Below are positions 15,740-23,646 of a stretch of 64,000 bases of DNA, in pieces (the first letter of the stretch is position 1; each line of letters begins with the position of its first letter). The notes under the pieces were generated by a model, which was given only the letters and a program-made list of their open reading frames with translations, did no database searches and was not told the origin of the DNA. The translations under genes were made by a program, and so were the position numbers. This stretch comes from Pseudomonas wuhanensis (GTDB taxonomy: Bacteria > Pseudomonadota > Gammaproteobacteria > Pseudomonadales > Pseudomonadaceae): NCBI RefSeq assembly GCF_030687395.1, contig NZ_CP117430.1, positions 5,022,001 to 5,086,000 of the forward strand. Direction: 5' to 3'.

Positions 15740-16975
15740 TCACTCCAACGCTTGGAGCCGCCCCTCGATAAACCGCCGCTCCGGCACCTGCTGCGTCAAT
15801 TCCAGCGCCCGCTCGTACGCCGCCCGCGCCTCTTCCACCCTTCCCAACTGCCGGTAAAACTCCGCCCGCGCCGAGTGCGCGAGGTGGTAATCCAGCAACT
15901 CGCCCCGCGCCAGAATCCCGTCAATCAACGTCAACCCGGCCAACGGGCCATCGCGCTTGGCCAGCGCCGCCGCGCGGTTGAGTTCGATCACCGGCGACGG
16001 CACGGCCCGCAGCAGCACATCATACAAACCGACAATCTGCGGCCAGTCCGTCTCCGCCGCCGTCGGCGCTTCGGCGTGCACCGCAGCAATCGCCGCTTGC
16101 AGGCAATAAGGCCCGAAACGCCGCGTCGTCAGCGCCTGCTCCACCAGTGCACAGCCTTCGGCAATCAGCTCGGCGTCCCACAGCGAGCGATCCTGTTCAT
16201 CCAGCACAATCAGTTCACCGCTCGGTGAAGTCCTGGCCGGGCGCCGGGACTCATGCAACAGCATCAGCGCCAGCAGCCCCATCACCTCGGGTTCGGGTAG
16301 CAATTGCATCAACAACCGACCGAGACGAATCGCTTCACGCGTCAGGTCTTCGCGGGTCAATTCGTTGCCGATAGATGCCGAGTAGCCTTCGTTGAACACC
16401 AGGTAAATCACCCGCAGCACGCTGTCGAGACGTTCAGGCAGTTCCGTCAGGGTGGGCACTTGGTAAGGGATTTTCGCGTCACGAATCTTGGCTTTGGCCC
16501 GCACGATGCGCTGGGCGATGGTGGCCGGTGCCGAGAGAAAGGCCCGGGCGATTTCTTCTGTGGTCAGGTCGCAGACTTCACGCAGGGTCAGCGGCACTTG
16601 CGCGTCCGCCGCCAGTGCCGGGTGACAACAGGTGAAAATCAGCCGCAAGCGATCGTCTTCCACATCTTCATCACTCCAGTCAGCCTGCTCCAGCTCTTGC
16701 AGTTGAGCGAGCAACATCGGCCGGGACGCGTTAAAACGCGCGCGCCGGCGCAACACATCGATGGCCTTGAAGCGGCCGGTGGACACCAGCCAGGTGCGCG
16801 GATTGTCCGGCACACCATCACGCTGCCAGCGTTCGACCGCGACGAAGAACGCCTCGTGCAGCGCTTCTTCGGCGAGGTCGAAATCGCCGAGCAGACGGAT
16901 CAGGGTCGCCAGAATCCGCCGCGAGTCTTCGCGGTAGACCTGCTCGACTCGCGCCCGTACCGACTCGCCAGGCAT
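15740..16975 (-). CDS. ECF sigma factor of the ECF42 type with C-terminal extension
   Basis: A 411-residue sigma-70-family factor. Region 2 (about 8-75) includes LLGDFDLAEEALHEAFFVAVERW and region 4 (about 120-165) includes VPLTLREVCDLTTEEIARAF and APATIAQRIVRAKAKIRDA. A long helical extension of some 240 residues follows, containing FNEGYSAS and, near the end, LAHSARAEFYRQLGR-type TPR-like helices. This length and the adjacent YCII/DGPF gene are hallmarks of ECF42 factors, which lack a classical anti-sigma; the extension is thought to control activity. Its ATG overlaps the SRPBCC stop (TGATG), so it is the last gene of the cluster. Confidence 0.88.
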   Translation of the reverse strand: MPGESVRARVEQVYREDSRRILATLIRLLGDFDLAEEALHEAFFVAVERWQRDGVPDNPRTWLVSTGRFKAIDVLRRRARFNASRPMLLAQLQELEQADWSDEDVEDDRLRLIFTCCHPALAADAQVPLTLREVCDLTTEEIARAFLSAPATIAQRIVRAKAKIRDAKIPYQVPTLTELPERLDSVLRVIYLVFNEGYSASIGNELTREDLTREAIRLGRLLMQLLPEPEVMGLLALMLLHESRRPARTSPSGELIVLDEQDRSLWDAELIAEGCALVEQALTTRRFGPYCLQAAIAAVHAEAPTAAETDWPQIVGLYDVLLRAVPSPVIELNRAAALAKRDGPLAGLTLIDGILARGELLDYHLAHSARAEFYRQLGRVEEARAAYERALELTQQVPERRFIEGRLQALE

Positions 16976-17466
16976 CAGTCCGGCATGCCTTCAGTCACCA
17001 GCGTCTCCAGCCGATCAAGGCTTTGCCCCCAACCGTCATGAAACCCCATGGCCTCGTGCGCCTGACGATCTTCTTCGTTCCAGTGCATGGCGCGAGCGGT
17101 ATAGAGGGTTTTACCGTCCCGCTCTTCGAGCGTCACTTCGGCGGTCATGAACGGCTTGCCGGTGGGAATCCAGCCGGGAAGAAAAGCGTCGGTGAACACC
17201 AGACGCTCCGGGGCGACGATCTCCAGAAACACGCCCATGGTCGGGTACTCGGAGCCATCCGGCGCCCGCATCAGGGTGCGAAACTGACCGCCCACCCATA
17301 GGTCCATTTCGCACTCGGGCGTGGTCATGCCGTGAGGCCCCCACCATTGGGCGAGCAGCGCGGGTTCAGTCCAGGCGCGGAAGATTTTGCGGCGCGGCGC
17401 ATCGATCAGGCGACTGATGGACAGCTCGAATTTGGCCGGTTTTCGCTGGACGGATTGCGGACTCAT
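16975..17466 (-). CDS. SRPBCC/AHSA1 domain protein
   Basis: A 163-residue START-like protein of the activator-of-Hsp90-ATPase-1 (AHSA1, formerly DUF1857/SRPBCC) family. Landmarks are FELSISRLIDAPRRKIFRAWTEP, LAQWWGPHGMTTPECEMD, YPTMGVFLEIVAPERLVFTD and the C-terminal GFHDGWGQSLDRLETLV, which forms the long helix. These proteins bind hydrophobic ligands. It sits between the YCII gene and the ECF42 sigma gene and is probably co-transcribed. Ligand unknown. Confidence 0.87.
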   Translation of the reverse strand: MSPQSVQRKPAKFELSISRLIDAPRRKIFRAWTEPALLAQWWGPHGMTTPECEMDLWVGGQFRTLMRAPDGSEYPTMGVFLEIVAPERLVFTDAFLPGWIPTGKPFMTAEVTLEERDGKTLYTARAMHWNEEDRQAHEAMGFHDGWGQSLDRLETLVTEGMPD

Positions 17467-17492
17467 GCAAGAACTCCTGTTGTGATTGTTAT

Positions 17493-17837
17493 TCAGGGAT
17501 TCAACTGGCGAACGGGCCGCACCTCGACACAGCCGACCCGGGCCGCCGGGATGTTGCCGGCGACCTGGATGGCTTCATTGAGGTCCTTGGCATCGATCAG
17601 GTAGAAGCCGGCCAACTGCTCCTTGGTTTCAGCGAACGGGCCATCGGTAACCGACATTTTTCCGTTGCGCATGCGCACGGTGGTTGCGGTCTGTACCGAC
17701 TCCAGCGCTTCGGCGGCGATCATCCTGCCGCTGCCCTGGATCGACTCGGCGTAGGCCATGCACTCGGCGTCTTTGGGGCTTTCGGGCAGCGAGTGCAACT
17801 CGTGCTCGTTGCTGTAGACCAGGCATAGATACTTCAT
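17493..17837 (-). CDS. YCII-related (DGPF) protein
   Basis: A 114-residue protein of the YCII family. It begins MKYLCLVYSNEHEL and carries the signature VTDGPFAETKEQLAGFYLID that gives the DGPF group its name, and ends with a VEVRPV strand. YCII proteins are small ferredoxin-like-fold proteins, perhaps enzymes with a His-Asp pair. DGPF proteins are the most consistent genomic companions of ECF42 sigma factors and are their main regulatory targets. ATG 17837 follows GGAGAG; the frame upstream to 17900 has no independent support. Confidence 0.9.
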   Translation of the reverse strand: MKYLCLVYSNEHELHSLPESPKDAECMAYAESIQGSGRMIAAEALESVQTATTVRMRNGKMSVTDGPFAETKEQLAGFYLIDAKDLNEAIQVAGNIPAARVGCVEVRPVRQLNP

Positions 17838-17953
17838 GGGGACTCTCCATTCTTTAAGGCTCTCCATCTCTTGGAGCTTTGCCCTGATCGAACTGATCAA
17901 CTATGGCTGCAGATTGATGCTATGGCGCTGCTTTCCGATAAACAGCCCGACCA

Positions 17954-18379
17954 TCAGGGTTTCAGGTCGAACAGCGCCGCGCCGCTCGTCATGTCGAACG
18001 GCGCCGACCAGTGTTCGTGGACGATCTGCCAGAGCCCCGCTTCCTGCCGATAGCACGCGGTGACGCGCATCCAGCAGGCCTGGGTTTCACCTTTTTCATT
18101 GGTGCCGCCGCAATGCGCCAGCCAGTGAGCGAAAGCGATCTCCTGCGACGGCACGATGTCGATCTCGTGGAACTCGAAAATGTGCGGGCCCGGGCACATC
18201 TCCATGCATTCCTGCCAATGCGCACGGTAGGCCGCCTTGCCCTTGAATTGCAGGGCTTTGACGGCATCGAAGGAGACAATGTCATCGGCGTACAGGGCCA
18301 TGACCTTTTCCACATCCTTGGCGATGACCGCCTGGCGGTAGTTCTCGATCAGGTTATGGATTTGTGTCTGAGCATTCAT
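17954..18379 (-). CDS. SnoaL-like / NTF2-fold protein
   Basis: A 141-residue protein with the NTF2/SnoaL cone fold: IHNLIENYRQAVIAKDVEKVMALYADDIVSFD is the typical N-terminal helix-strand region, WMRVTACYRQEAGLWQIVHEHWS the C-terminal sheet ending in the family WxIxHxHxS motif. Members are small hydrolases, isomerases or ligand binders. ATG 18379 is preceded by GGAGAA. It heads the cluster that includes YCII, SRPBCC and ECF42 genes, though 116 bp separate it from the YCII gene. Enzymatic role unknown. Confidence 0.85.
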   Translation of the reverse strand: MNAQTQIHNLIENYRQAVIAKDVEKVMALYADDIVSFDAVKALQFKGKAAYRAHWQECMEMCPGPHIFEFHEIDIVPSQEIAFAHWLAHCGGTNEKGETQACWMRVTACYRQEAGLWQIVHEHWSAPFDMTSGAALFDLKP

Positions 18380-18520
18380 GATGGTTCTCCGTGGTTTTTT
18401 TGTTGAAGACACCCTTAGTCGTCTGGCGAACAGCCAAATCGACCACCGAAATAAAAATAATCCATGGGAGCAAATTCGCTAGAATCCGAGGCTCAATTCC
18501 GTTGGAAAAAGGACACTCCA

Positions 18521-19006
18521 GTGACTGCCCGACTCGTGCCTTACGAAAGCCTGAACGCCCTGCAGCGCCAACAGGTCGAGGCCATCGAAATCAACGCCGA
18601 ACAAATCAGGTTCTCTGGCGACATTCATGGTGCGTTGCACACTTTGCTGTCCAAGCCTGGCCCTGGCGTCAAAGGCTTTGCGCTACTGGTGGAGGATGCT
18701 CCGGTGGCCTTCCTGCTACTCAAGCGCCCGCCGGTACTGCCGGCCTGGGCCGACGAACACAGCGCCACCCTGCACGCCCTGCAGGTCGATCGCCGCGCCC
18801 AGGGCAAAGGCTATGGCAAGGCCTGCCTGCAAGCCCTGCCCGAGGTTGCGCGCCAGGCCTGGCCGGAAATCAAAGGGCTCGAGTTGTCGGTGGATGCAGA
18901 CAATGAGTCGGCCATCGCGCTGTATGCCAAATATGGCTTTGTCGACAGCGGCGAAGCGTACAAAGGCCGGATCGGTTACGAACGACGGATGGGGCTGGTT
19001 TTCTGA
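18521..19006 (+). CDS. GNAT family N-acetyltransferase
   Basis: A 161-residue acetyl-CoA-dependent acetyltransferase. The acetyl-CoA pyrophosphate-binding motif reads QVDRRAQGKGYGKACLQALP, and the C-terminal part LSVDADNESAIALYAKYGFV is the classic GNAT motif B. I chose GTG 18521 because AAAGGA lies about eight bases upstream; an in-frame ATG-type start at 18464 would place 19 poorly conserved residues in front. Divergent from the SnoaL-like gene. Substrate unknown. Confidence 0.85.
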   Translation: MTARLVPYESLNALQRQQVEAIEINAEQIRFSGDIHGALHTLLSKPGPGVKGFALLVEDAPVAFLLLKRPPVLPAWADEHSATLHALQVDRRAQGKGYGKACLQALPEVARQAWPEIKGLELSVDADNESAIALYAKYGFVDSGEAYKGRIGYERRMGLVF

Positions 19007-19024
19007 TTCGTAGAGGGATGAACG

Positions 19025-19630
19025 ATGTTGAATTCAATCGAAGCGCTGGAAGCGATCTACGGCCTGCCCCATGACCGCGCGGTGCGCAAGCAGATCCCGT
19101 TTCTGAACGAGGACTATCAGGCGATGGTCCGCGCCTCGCCCCTGGTGATTATCAGCTCGGTCGGCCCCGACGGCATGGACGGCTCACCGCGTGGCGATAC
19201 GCCGGGTTTCGTGCGGATCATCGATGAGCGCACGCTGGCGATCCCGGATCGACCGGGCAACAACCGCATCGACACGCTGCGCAATGTCGTGCTCGACTCA
19301 CGGGTATCGCTGTTGTTCATCATTCCAGGGATTGGCGAGACGTTGCGGGTTAATGGCACGGCGCAGATCAGCGCCGAACCCGCATTGCTGGAGAGTTTTG
19401 CCGTTAACGGCAAACCGGCGCGCACGGTGATGCTGGTGACGGTGCAAGCGGCGTATTTTCACTGCTCGAAAGCGATAGTGCGTTCGGATTTGTGGAACCC
19501 GCACAAACACCTCGAACGCTCTGCCCTGCCGACCGCCGGGGCGTTTCACAAGCGCCTGAACGATGGGCAGTTCGATGCCGAGACGTATGACCGGGAAGCA
19601 CCGGCGAGAGTGCGGGACAGTCTCTACTGA
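19025..19630 (+). CDS. PPOX-class FMN-dependent flavoprotein
   Basis: A 201-residue member of the pyridoxamine-5'-phosphate-oxidase-like split-barrel superfamily, of the group with SPRGDTPGFVRIID and LAIPDRPGNNRIDTLRN (MSMEG_1061/DR_2398-like in my recollection). These bind FMN or F420 and reduce or sense small molecules. The start ATG 19025 follows AGGGATG. It sits 18 bp after the GNAT gene and is probably in its operon. The stop codon lies only nine bases before the inferred insertion point of the IS110 element. Confidence 0.85.
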   Translation: MLNSIEALEAIYGLPHDRAVRKQIPFLNEDYQAMVRASPLVIISSVGPDGMDGSPRGDTPGFVRIIDERTLAIPDRPGNNRIDTLRNVVLDSRVSLLFIIPGIGETLRVNGTAQISAEPALLESFAVNGKPARTVMLVTVQAAYFHCSKAIVRSDLWNPHKHLERSALPTAGAFHKRLNDGQFDAETYDREAPARVRDSLY

Positions 19631-19632
19631 TC

Positions 19633-19639
19633 ACCCGCT
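19633..19639 (+). other. Left half of the IS110 target site plus core dinucleotide
   Basis: ACCCG (19633-19637) and core CT (19638-19639). Joined to the right flank CCCACAT at 20882 it rebuilds ACCCG-CT-CCCACAT, close to the REP core GCCCGCTCCCACA found at many other places in this window. Confidence 0.75.
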
Positions 19640-19657
19640 TGTGTCTTGCGCAGGACT

Positions 19658-19663
19658 TAGACT
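19658..19663 (+). promoter_or_regulatory. -10 half of a junction promoter in the circular IS form
   Basis: TAGACT at 19658-19663. In the excised circle the right end (TTG, 20877-20879... core CT) joins the left end (T at 19640) to create TTGCTT, exactly 17 bp upstream of TAGACT. Transcription would begin near 19670, two bases before the first predicted RNA stem. Confidence 0.5.
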
Positions 19664-19669
19664 GAAGAT

Positions 19670-19835
19670 GAGAGCGGTGAGTGGCAAGCTGAACGCCCGG
19701 AGTGCTAGCAGCACGTGTGGGAGCCCATGCTGCCATTCACCTCTCCACTCTGGTTATTGAGCCCGAACAGTTGAACGAGCCGACCTCGAACATTACAAGC
19801 GTGGAGCCCAACCAGAGCGCTCTCATTTATGAGTG
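19670..19835 (+). ncRNA. Predicted IS110 bridge RNA (seekRNA)
   Basis: Two hairpins with internal loops. Hairpin 1: 19672-19686 pairs with 19731-19745 (14 of 15 positions, one G-U), inner hairpin GTGCT/AGCAC at 19702-19714. Its loop strands hold GCCCG (19695-19699) and GTGTGGGAG (19715-19723), the target guides. Hairpin 2: CTCTGGTT (19748-19755) pairs perfectly with AACCAGAG (19810-19817), inner CGAG/CTCG at 19776-19788. Its loop strands hold ACAGTTG (19767-19773) and ACAAG (19795-19799), the donor guides. A small CTCAT/ATGAG hairpin follows before the recombinase start. Left guides match the top strand and right guides the bottom strand, as described for IS621. Ends are approximate. Confidence 0.82.
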
Positions 19836-19850
19836 TAAGAGGGTTTAGCC

Positions 19851-20780
19851 ATGTTTTCCTGCGCAGGCATTGATGTTTCCAAAGACAGTCTGGAAGTCTG
19901 GATTAATTCGCAAGGCATTGGTGCGAGTTTTCCGAACAGCGCCAGTGGTTTCCCGGTGCTGATTGATTGGTTAAAAGGCTTCGAAGTCACCCGCGTGTTA
20001 CTGGAAGCCACCGGTGGCTACGAGCGGGGGCCCATGAAGGTGCTTCAAAGGGGCGGCTTTGACGTCTTACGAATCAATCCTCGTCGGGCGAAAGATTTTG
20101 CCAAGGCAATGGGTTATCGCGCTAAAACAGACGCGATAGATGCGCGGCTTCTCGCCGAATTTGCAACGATTATAAAGGACGCCGATAGCCGTATCACCAG
20201 CGCCGAACAGGACAATTTGCGTGCGCTGGTACAGCAACGCGAAAACTTTGTTCAGCAGCAAAGTGACGACAGGCGGCGTATCAAAACGGCTTCTGTCGAC
20301 TCGATAAAACCCTTGTTGCAAAGCCATATCGACTATTTAGATCAGGCAATAAAGTCGATAGAACAGCTGATCTGCCAAAGCGCCAAAGACCTGGACAGTG
20401 AAAAAATTGCCCGCTTGCGCTCGGTTAAGGGACTAGGGCTCGTGACCGCAGCCAGCATCATGGCCTACCTGCCTGAGCTGGGAGAGGTTGGACGGCACGA
20501 GATCGCAGCACTGGCAGGGATCGCCCCTTACAACGACGACAGCGGCAACCACGAAGGGCCTCGTCATATAAGCGGTGGCCGATTTGCCGTGCGACGTGCG
20601 ATGTACATGGCCAGTTGGGCTGTGATTTTGCGACAACCCGAGTTCAAAGCCCGATATGACGCGCTTCGCCTGAGAGGTAAATGCGCGAAAGTGGCGCTGA
20701 TCGCCTGCATGCGGGTGTTGTTGATAAGGCTGAACGCGATGATCCGTGACCAAACTGAGTGGAGAGAGCAGGCAGCCTAA
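19851..20780 (+). CDS. IS110-family DEDD/serine recombinase (transposase)
   Basis: Catalyses RNA-guided excision and insertion of the element. The N-terminal RuvC-like DEDD domain has Asp8 in CAGIDVSKDSLEV, Glu52 in LLEATGGYERG, and Asp94/Asp97 in AKTDAIDARLLAEF. A coiled-coil linker (about 115-185) joins the C-terminal Transposase_20 domain with VKGLGLVTAASIMAYLPEL and the catalytic-Ser region RHISGGRFAVRRAMY (Ser241). Length 309 residues is normal and no frame break is seen. The ATG at 19851 lies just after the predicted bridge RNA, which is on the same strand. Confidence 0.95.
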   Translation: MFSCAGIDVSKDSLEVWINSQGIGASFPNSASGFPVLIDWLKGFEVTRVLLEATGGYERGPMKVLQRGGFDVLRINPRRAKDFAKAMGYRAKTDAIDARLLAEFATIIKDADSRITSAEQDNLRALVQQRENFVQQQSDDRRRIKTASVDSIKPLLQSHIDYLDQAIKSIEQLICQSAKDLDSEKIARLRSVKGLGLVTAASIMAYLPELGEVGRHEIAALAGIAPYNDDSGNHEGPRHISGGRFAVRRAMYMASWAVILRQPEFKARYDALRLRGKCAKVALIACMRVLLIRLNAMIRDQTEWREQAA

Positions 20781-20881
20781 ACAGACTGCTTGCTCATTTG
20801 GGAAATCACATGGTTTGAGACTGTGGAAGTTCGGCTGCCCTTTGATCAAACTTCAAAATAAAAGACATCAAGACAGTTGCT

Positions 20882-20888
20882 CCCACAT
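20882..20888 (+). other. Right half of the IS110 target site
   Basis: CCCACAT directly after the core CT. It pairs with the target-loop guide GTGTGGGAG (19715-19723) over the core and CCCACA, with a G-T wobble at the last base. Confidence 0.75.
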
Positions 20889-20914
20889 TAGATTTTCGAT
20901 AACCGTCACGAAGA

Positions 20915-22039
20915 TCAGCCTTGTCGGTAGGGCAAGGCAGTCTTCGCCTCTTCTACATACCCCATGACCCCGACCCGCTCACGCTCAAGGAAGTCTTTCA
21001 CCGCCGACTTCAAGCCCGGGTGGCGCAGGTAATGCCAGGAATGGGTGATCACCGGTTCGAACCCGCGAATCAACTTGTGCTCGCCCTGAGCGCCAGCGTC
21101 GAAACGTTGAAAGCCGTTGGCGATCGCGTAGTCCATGCCTTGATAGAAACAGGTCTCGAAATGCAGGCGATCGAACTCCGCGAGGCAGCCCCAGTAACGG
21201 CCATAGAAGCTGTCGCCCCCGACCAGACTGAAGGCCATGGCCACCGGTCGTGAGCCTTGTTTGGCCAGCACCACACGAATCGACTCCGGCATACGCTCGG
21301 CCAGCAGACTGAAAAATTCCCGCGTCAGATACGGCGCTTGCCGACGCACCGCGTAGGTATTGGCGTAGCAGGCATACACAAAGTCCCACTGCGCCTGGTC
21401 CAGTTGTCGTCCTTCCAGCCATTCGAAATCGATACCCTGCCCGGCCACTTGCTCACGCTCTTTGCGCATTTGCTTGCGCTTGCGCGAACTGAGGGCGTCG
21501 AGGAAGTCCTGAAAATCCCGATAGCCGCGGTTCTGCCAGTGGTACTGACAGCCAATGCGCTGCAACCAGCCTGGCTGCTGGGCCAGCGCGGCGTCGGTGA
21601 ACGGATCGGTGAAGTTGATGTGAGCACTGGAAAGCTCTTCGATCTCCAGATAGCCCGGCAGGCTCTGCAGGAGTTCGAAACCATCCTCGATCGTCGCCGC
21701 CAGCAATCGTGGCCCGCTGACCGGGCTGAACGGCACCGCCGTCAACAGCTTGGGGTAGTAGTCGATGCCGGCACGCTCACAGGCTTCGGCCCAGGCATGG
21801 TCGAACACGTACTCGCCGTAGGAATGCCATTTGCGGTAACTGGGCAGCGCGGCGATCAGGCGATCGCCTTCAACATGCAGCAGATGCTCGGGCTGCCAGC
21901 CGGAATGCGGGCCGAGGCTGGCGCTGTCTTCCAGCGCACTCAAAAAGGCATGGCGCAGAAACGGCTGAGTTGCCGGCACCAGCGCGTCCCAGGTGTGCGG
22001 CGCGATTTCGGACAGACGTTCCAGACGTTGCAGCGGCAT
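20915..22039 (-). CDS. FemAB/GNAT-like acyltransferase family protein (COG3146, DUF482)
   Basis: A 374-residue protein of the peptidogalycan-biosynthesis/DUF482 family, which has a duplicated GNAT (FemAB-like) fold. Landmarks are PATQPFLRHAFLSALEDSAS near the N terminus, YGEYVFDHAWAEACERAGI, LTAVPFSPVSGPRLL, and in the C-terminal half FYGRYWGCLAEFDRLHFETC followed by MDYAIANGFQRFDAGAQGEH. The acceptor is unknown; FemAB relatives transfer aminoacyl groups. Start ATG 22039. The adjacent gap to the PPOX gene was only about 40 bp before the IS landed. Confidence 0.85.
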   Translation of the reverse strand: MPLQRLERLSEIAPHTWDALVPATQPFLRHAFLSALEDSASLGPHSGWQPEHLLHVEGDRLIAALPSYRKWHSYGEYVFDHAWAEACERAGIDYYPKLLTAVPFSPVSGPRLLAATIEDGFELLQSLPGYLEIEELSSAHINFTDPFTDAALAQQPGWLQRIGCQYHWQNRGYRDFQDFLDALSSRKRKQMRKEREQVAGQGIDFEWLEGRQLDQAQWDFVYACYANTYAVRRQAPYLTREFFSLLAERMPESIRVVLAKQGSRPVAMAFSLVGGDSFYGRYWGCLAEFDRLHFETCFYQGMDYAIANGFQRFDAGAQGEHKLIRGFEPVITHSWHYLRHPGLKSAVKDFLERERVGVMGYVEEAKTALPYRQG

Positions 22040-22106
22040 CAGTATCCCCGACCATCATTTTCTACAGATGGGACGAGTATCGCCTATCTGATTGCCTAAT
22101 CCGAAA

Positions 22107-22133
22107 CAAAAAAAACCCCGCCGAAGCGGGGTT
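22107..22133 (-). terminator. Rho-independent terminator of the OprP/O porin gene
   Basis: On the minus strand the stem AACCCCGC/GCGGGGTT (22114-22133, loop TTCG) is followed by a run of eight T. It lies about 55 bp after the porin stop. Confidence 0.88.
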
Positions 22134-22188
22134 AAACGAGCGGAGCTTTAACGGATGAAGAAAGAGCTCGTACAGGATTTACTGCGGT

Positions 22189-23532
22189 TTAGAACACGTA
22201 TTGAGCGCGGACCACGAAACCGTCACCGCTGTCATCACCTGTACGACGTGCCGGGGTAGTACCGCTGGCAGCAGTGGCATTGGTCACGTTGTCAGTCTTG
22301 GCCTTGAGGTAGGCGCCAGTGATTTTCACCGCTTCGTTGGCGTACCAGTTGACACCCAGGGTGTGCACTTGGGCTTCGGCATCGCCGACATCGCGGGTCA
22401 GGCTGGCGGTGGTGATGTTGTCGTCTTCGACGGTCAGGCTGTCGTACCGATAGAACAGCTCCCAGGCACCGATCGACTTGTTGGCTGGCTTGATCGCATC
22501 GAACTTGCCGACTTTATAGCCACGGGCTTCGCCGGTGAGGGTGTAGGCACCCTGGACGTAGAAACCGTGACCCTTGATGTCTTCACGGCTGCTGTCATCG
22601 GCCTTGGTCTTGCGGGCGATGTATTCACCCTGGATCGAGGCAGGGCCCATGGCGAATGCAGCTTCCAGGCCGTAAGCGTCGTCACGGTCATAGGAGCCGG
22701 CAGGCGAAGTGGAACTGCCGCCCAGCACCGGACGGTTGCCGTTGGTGCCGGCATCGTTGCCGCCGAGGGTTTCGACGCCACGCATGCCCATGCGGGTGCG
22801 ATAACGCGAATCGAAGGCGGTGTCGGAGACGTCACGGGAAGCCACGTTCACACCGAAGTGCAGCACGTTGCCGGCGTCATGCATCGGGGCGAATACAAAG
22901 CGACCGTTGACCTGTTTAACACTGTTGCCATCGGTATCGTCGGTGTCTTTGCTGAACACGCCGGCAGAAGCGTAGAACGAATCAGCGAAGGTGCTGGAGG
23001 CTTGCAGGCCCAGACCATTCTGGTGGCTGTTCGCCCAATCGACCATGTCGTACGCCATGTTGCGTTCTGGCGCAGTGACCCACTTGGAGCTGGTAGCTTT
23101 TTCCAGGCCGAAGTCCGGGTCGAAACGACCGACTTTGATCGAGACCGGTTTGAAGCCGTTGTAGGCCAACGACGCTTCGTCGAAGTAACCGTTGTCGGAG
23201 TCACCGCTGTTGTGGGAGAAATCGTAGTTGATGGTGTAAGCCCAATCCGTGTACAGCACACCCGACAGCTCCAGGAAGCCACGACGGATGTAGGCCGCGT
23301 CGGCGGTATCGCCGTTTCTGGTGTAGACGCCATCGAACTGGCTGTAGTCAGCCTGCAAGCGACCGCCGAGTTTGAAGCTGAATTCTTTATCGGTGGTGGC
23401 GACTTCAAGGCCGCCCTTGGTTTTGACTACGATATCGGCGCCGTCAGTGGTGACGGTGCCAGCGAAAGCCTGGGCGGTTACTGCCATGGCCAATGCGCTG
23501 GCGGCAAAACCGGCGAAGTGCTTACGGATCAT
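22189..23532 (-). CDS. Phosphate-selective porin, OprP/OprO family
   Basis: Outer-membrane trimeric beta-barrel for phosphate or polyphosphate uptake. The 447-residue precursor has a Sec signal ([20 protein letters not shown]), then a short periplasmic segment and a barrel rich in alternating strands ending in Phe (FVVRAQYVF). OprP/O hallmarks include [51 protein letters not shown] [19 protein letters not shown], and [15 protein letters not shown]. In P. aeruginosa these genes belong to the PhoB regulon; a CTGTCAT half-site lies about 120 bp upstream of the start. Own terminator downstream. Confidence 0.92.
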   Translation of the reverse strand: MIRKHFAGFAASALAMAVTAQAFAGTVTTDGADIVVKTKGGLEVATTDKEFSFKLGGRLQADYSQFDGVYTRNGDTADAAYIRRGFLELSGVLYTDWAYTINYDFSHNSGDSDNGYFDEASLAYNGFKPVSIKVGRFDPDFGLEKATSSKWVTAPERNMAYDMVDWANSHQNGLGLQASSTFADSFYASAGVFSKDTDDTDGNSVKQVNGRFVFAPMHDAGNVLHFGVNVASRDVSDTAFDSRYRTRMGMRGVETLGGNDAGTNGNRPVLGGSSTSPAGSYDRDDAYGLEAAFAMGPASIQGEYIARKTKADDSSREDIKGHGFYVQGAYTLTGEARGYKVGKFDAIKPANKSIGAWELFYRYDSLTVEDDNITTASLTRDVGDAEAQVHTLGVNWYANEAVKITGAYLKAKTDNVTNATAASGTTPARRTGDDSGDGFVVRAQYVF

Positions 23533-23646
23533 CGAAGAGTTCCCCTAATTGGTGGTCTGTAGCTTGGAAACACGCGGGTCTGGCCCGCTTGTGTTGGGAG
23601 GGAATCTTGGGGGCGGGGTATTTCAGCCGGGTTGCTGATAGATAAA

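Larger units (their letters stand above)
19640..20881 (+). mobile_element. IS110-family insertion sequence, intact, inserted in a REP-like site
   Basis: About 1242 bp: a 211-bp 5' non-coding region with a predicted bridge RNA, a 309-residue DEDD recombinase and a 101-bp 3' non-coding end. It has no terminal inverted repeats and no target duplication other than CT at both ends (19638-19639 and 20880-20881), as is usual for IS110. Boundaries were deduced from the RNA guides: donor-loop ACAGTTG equals the right end at 20873-20879, and donor-loop ACAAG is complementary to CTTGT at 19638-19642. The flanks together form a REP-like target. Known IS110 relatives in Pseudomonas also insert in REP elements. 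The recombinase gene is unbroken, so the element may be active. Confidence 0.88.

Noticed and set aside
19715..19724. GTGTGGGAGC as a REP half marking the left IS boundary
   Set aside because: At first it looked like the left flank of an IS inserted in REP. It instead lies inside a strong hairpin and pairs with the right flank, so it is the target guide; the boundary is at 19640.
22201..23562. 453-residue ORF on the plus strand
   Set aside because: Antisense to the well-supported OprP/O porin; composition (Gly/Val/Asp-rich) fits a high-GC shadow frame.
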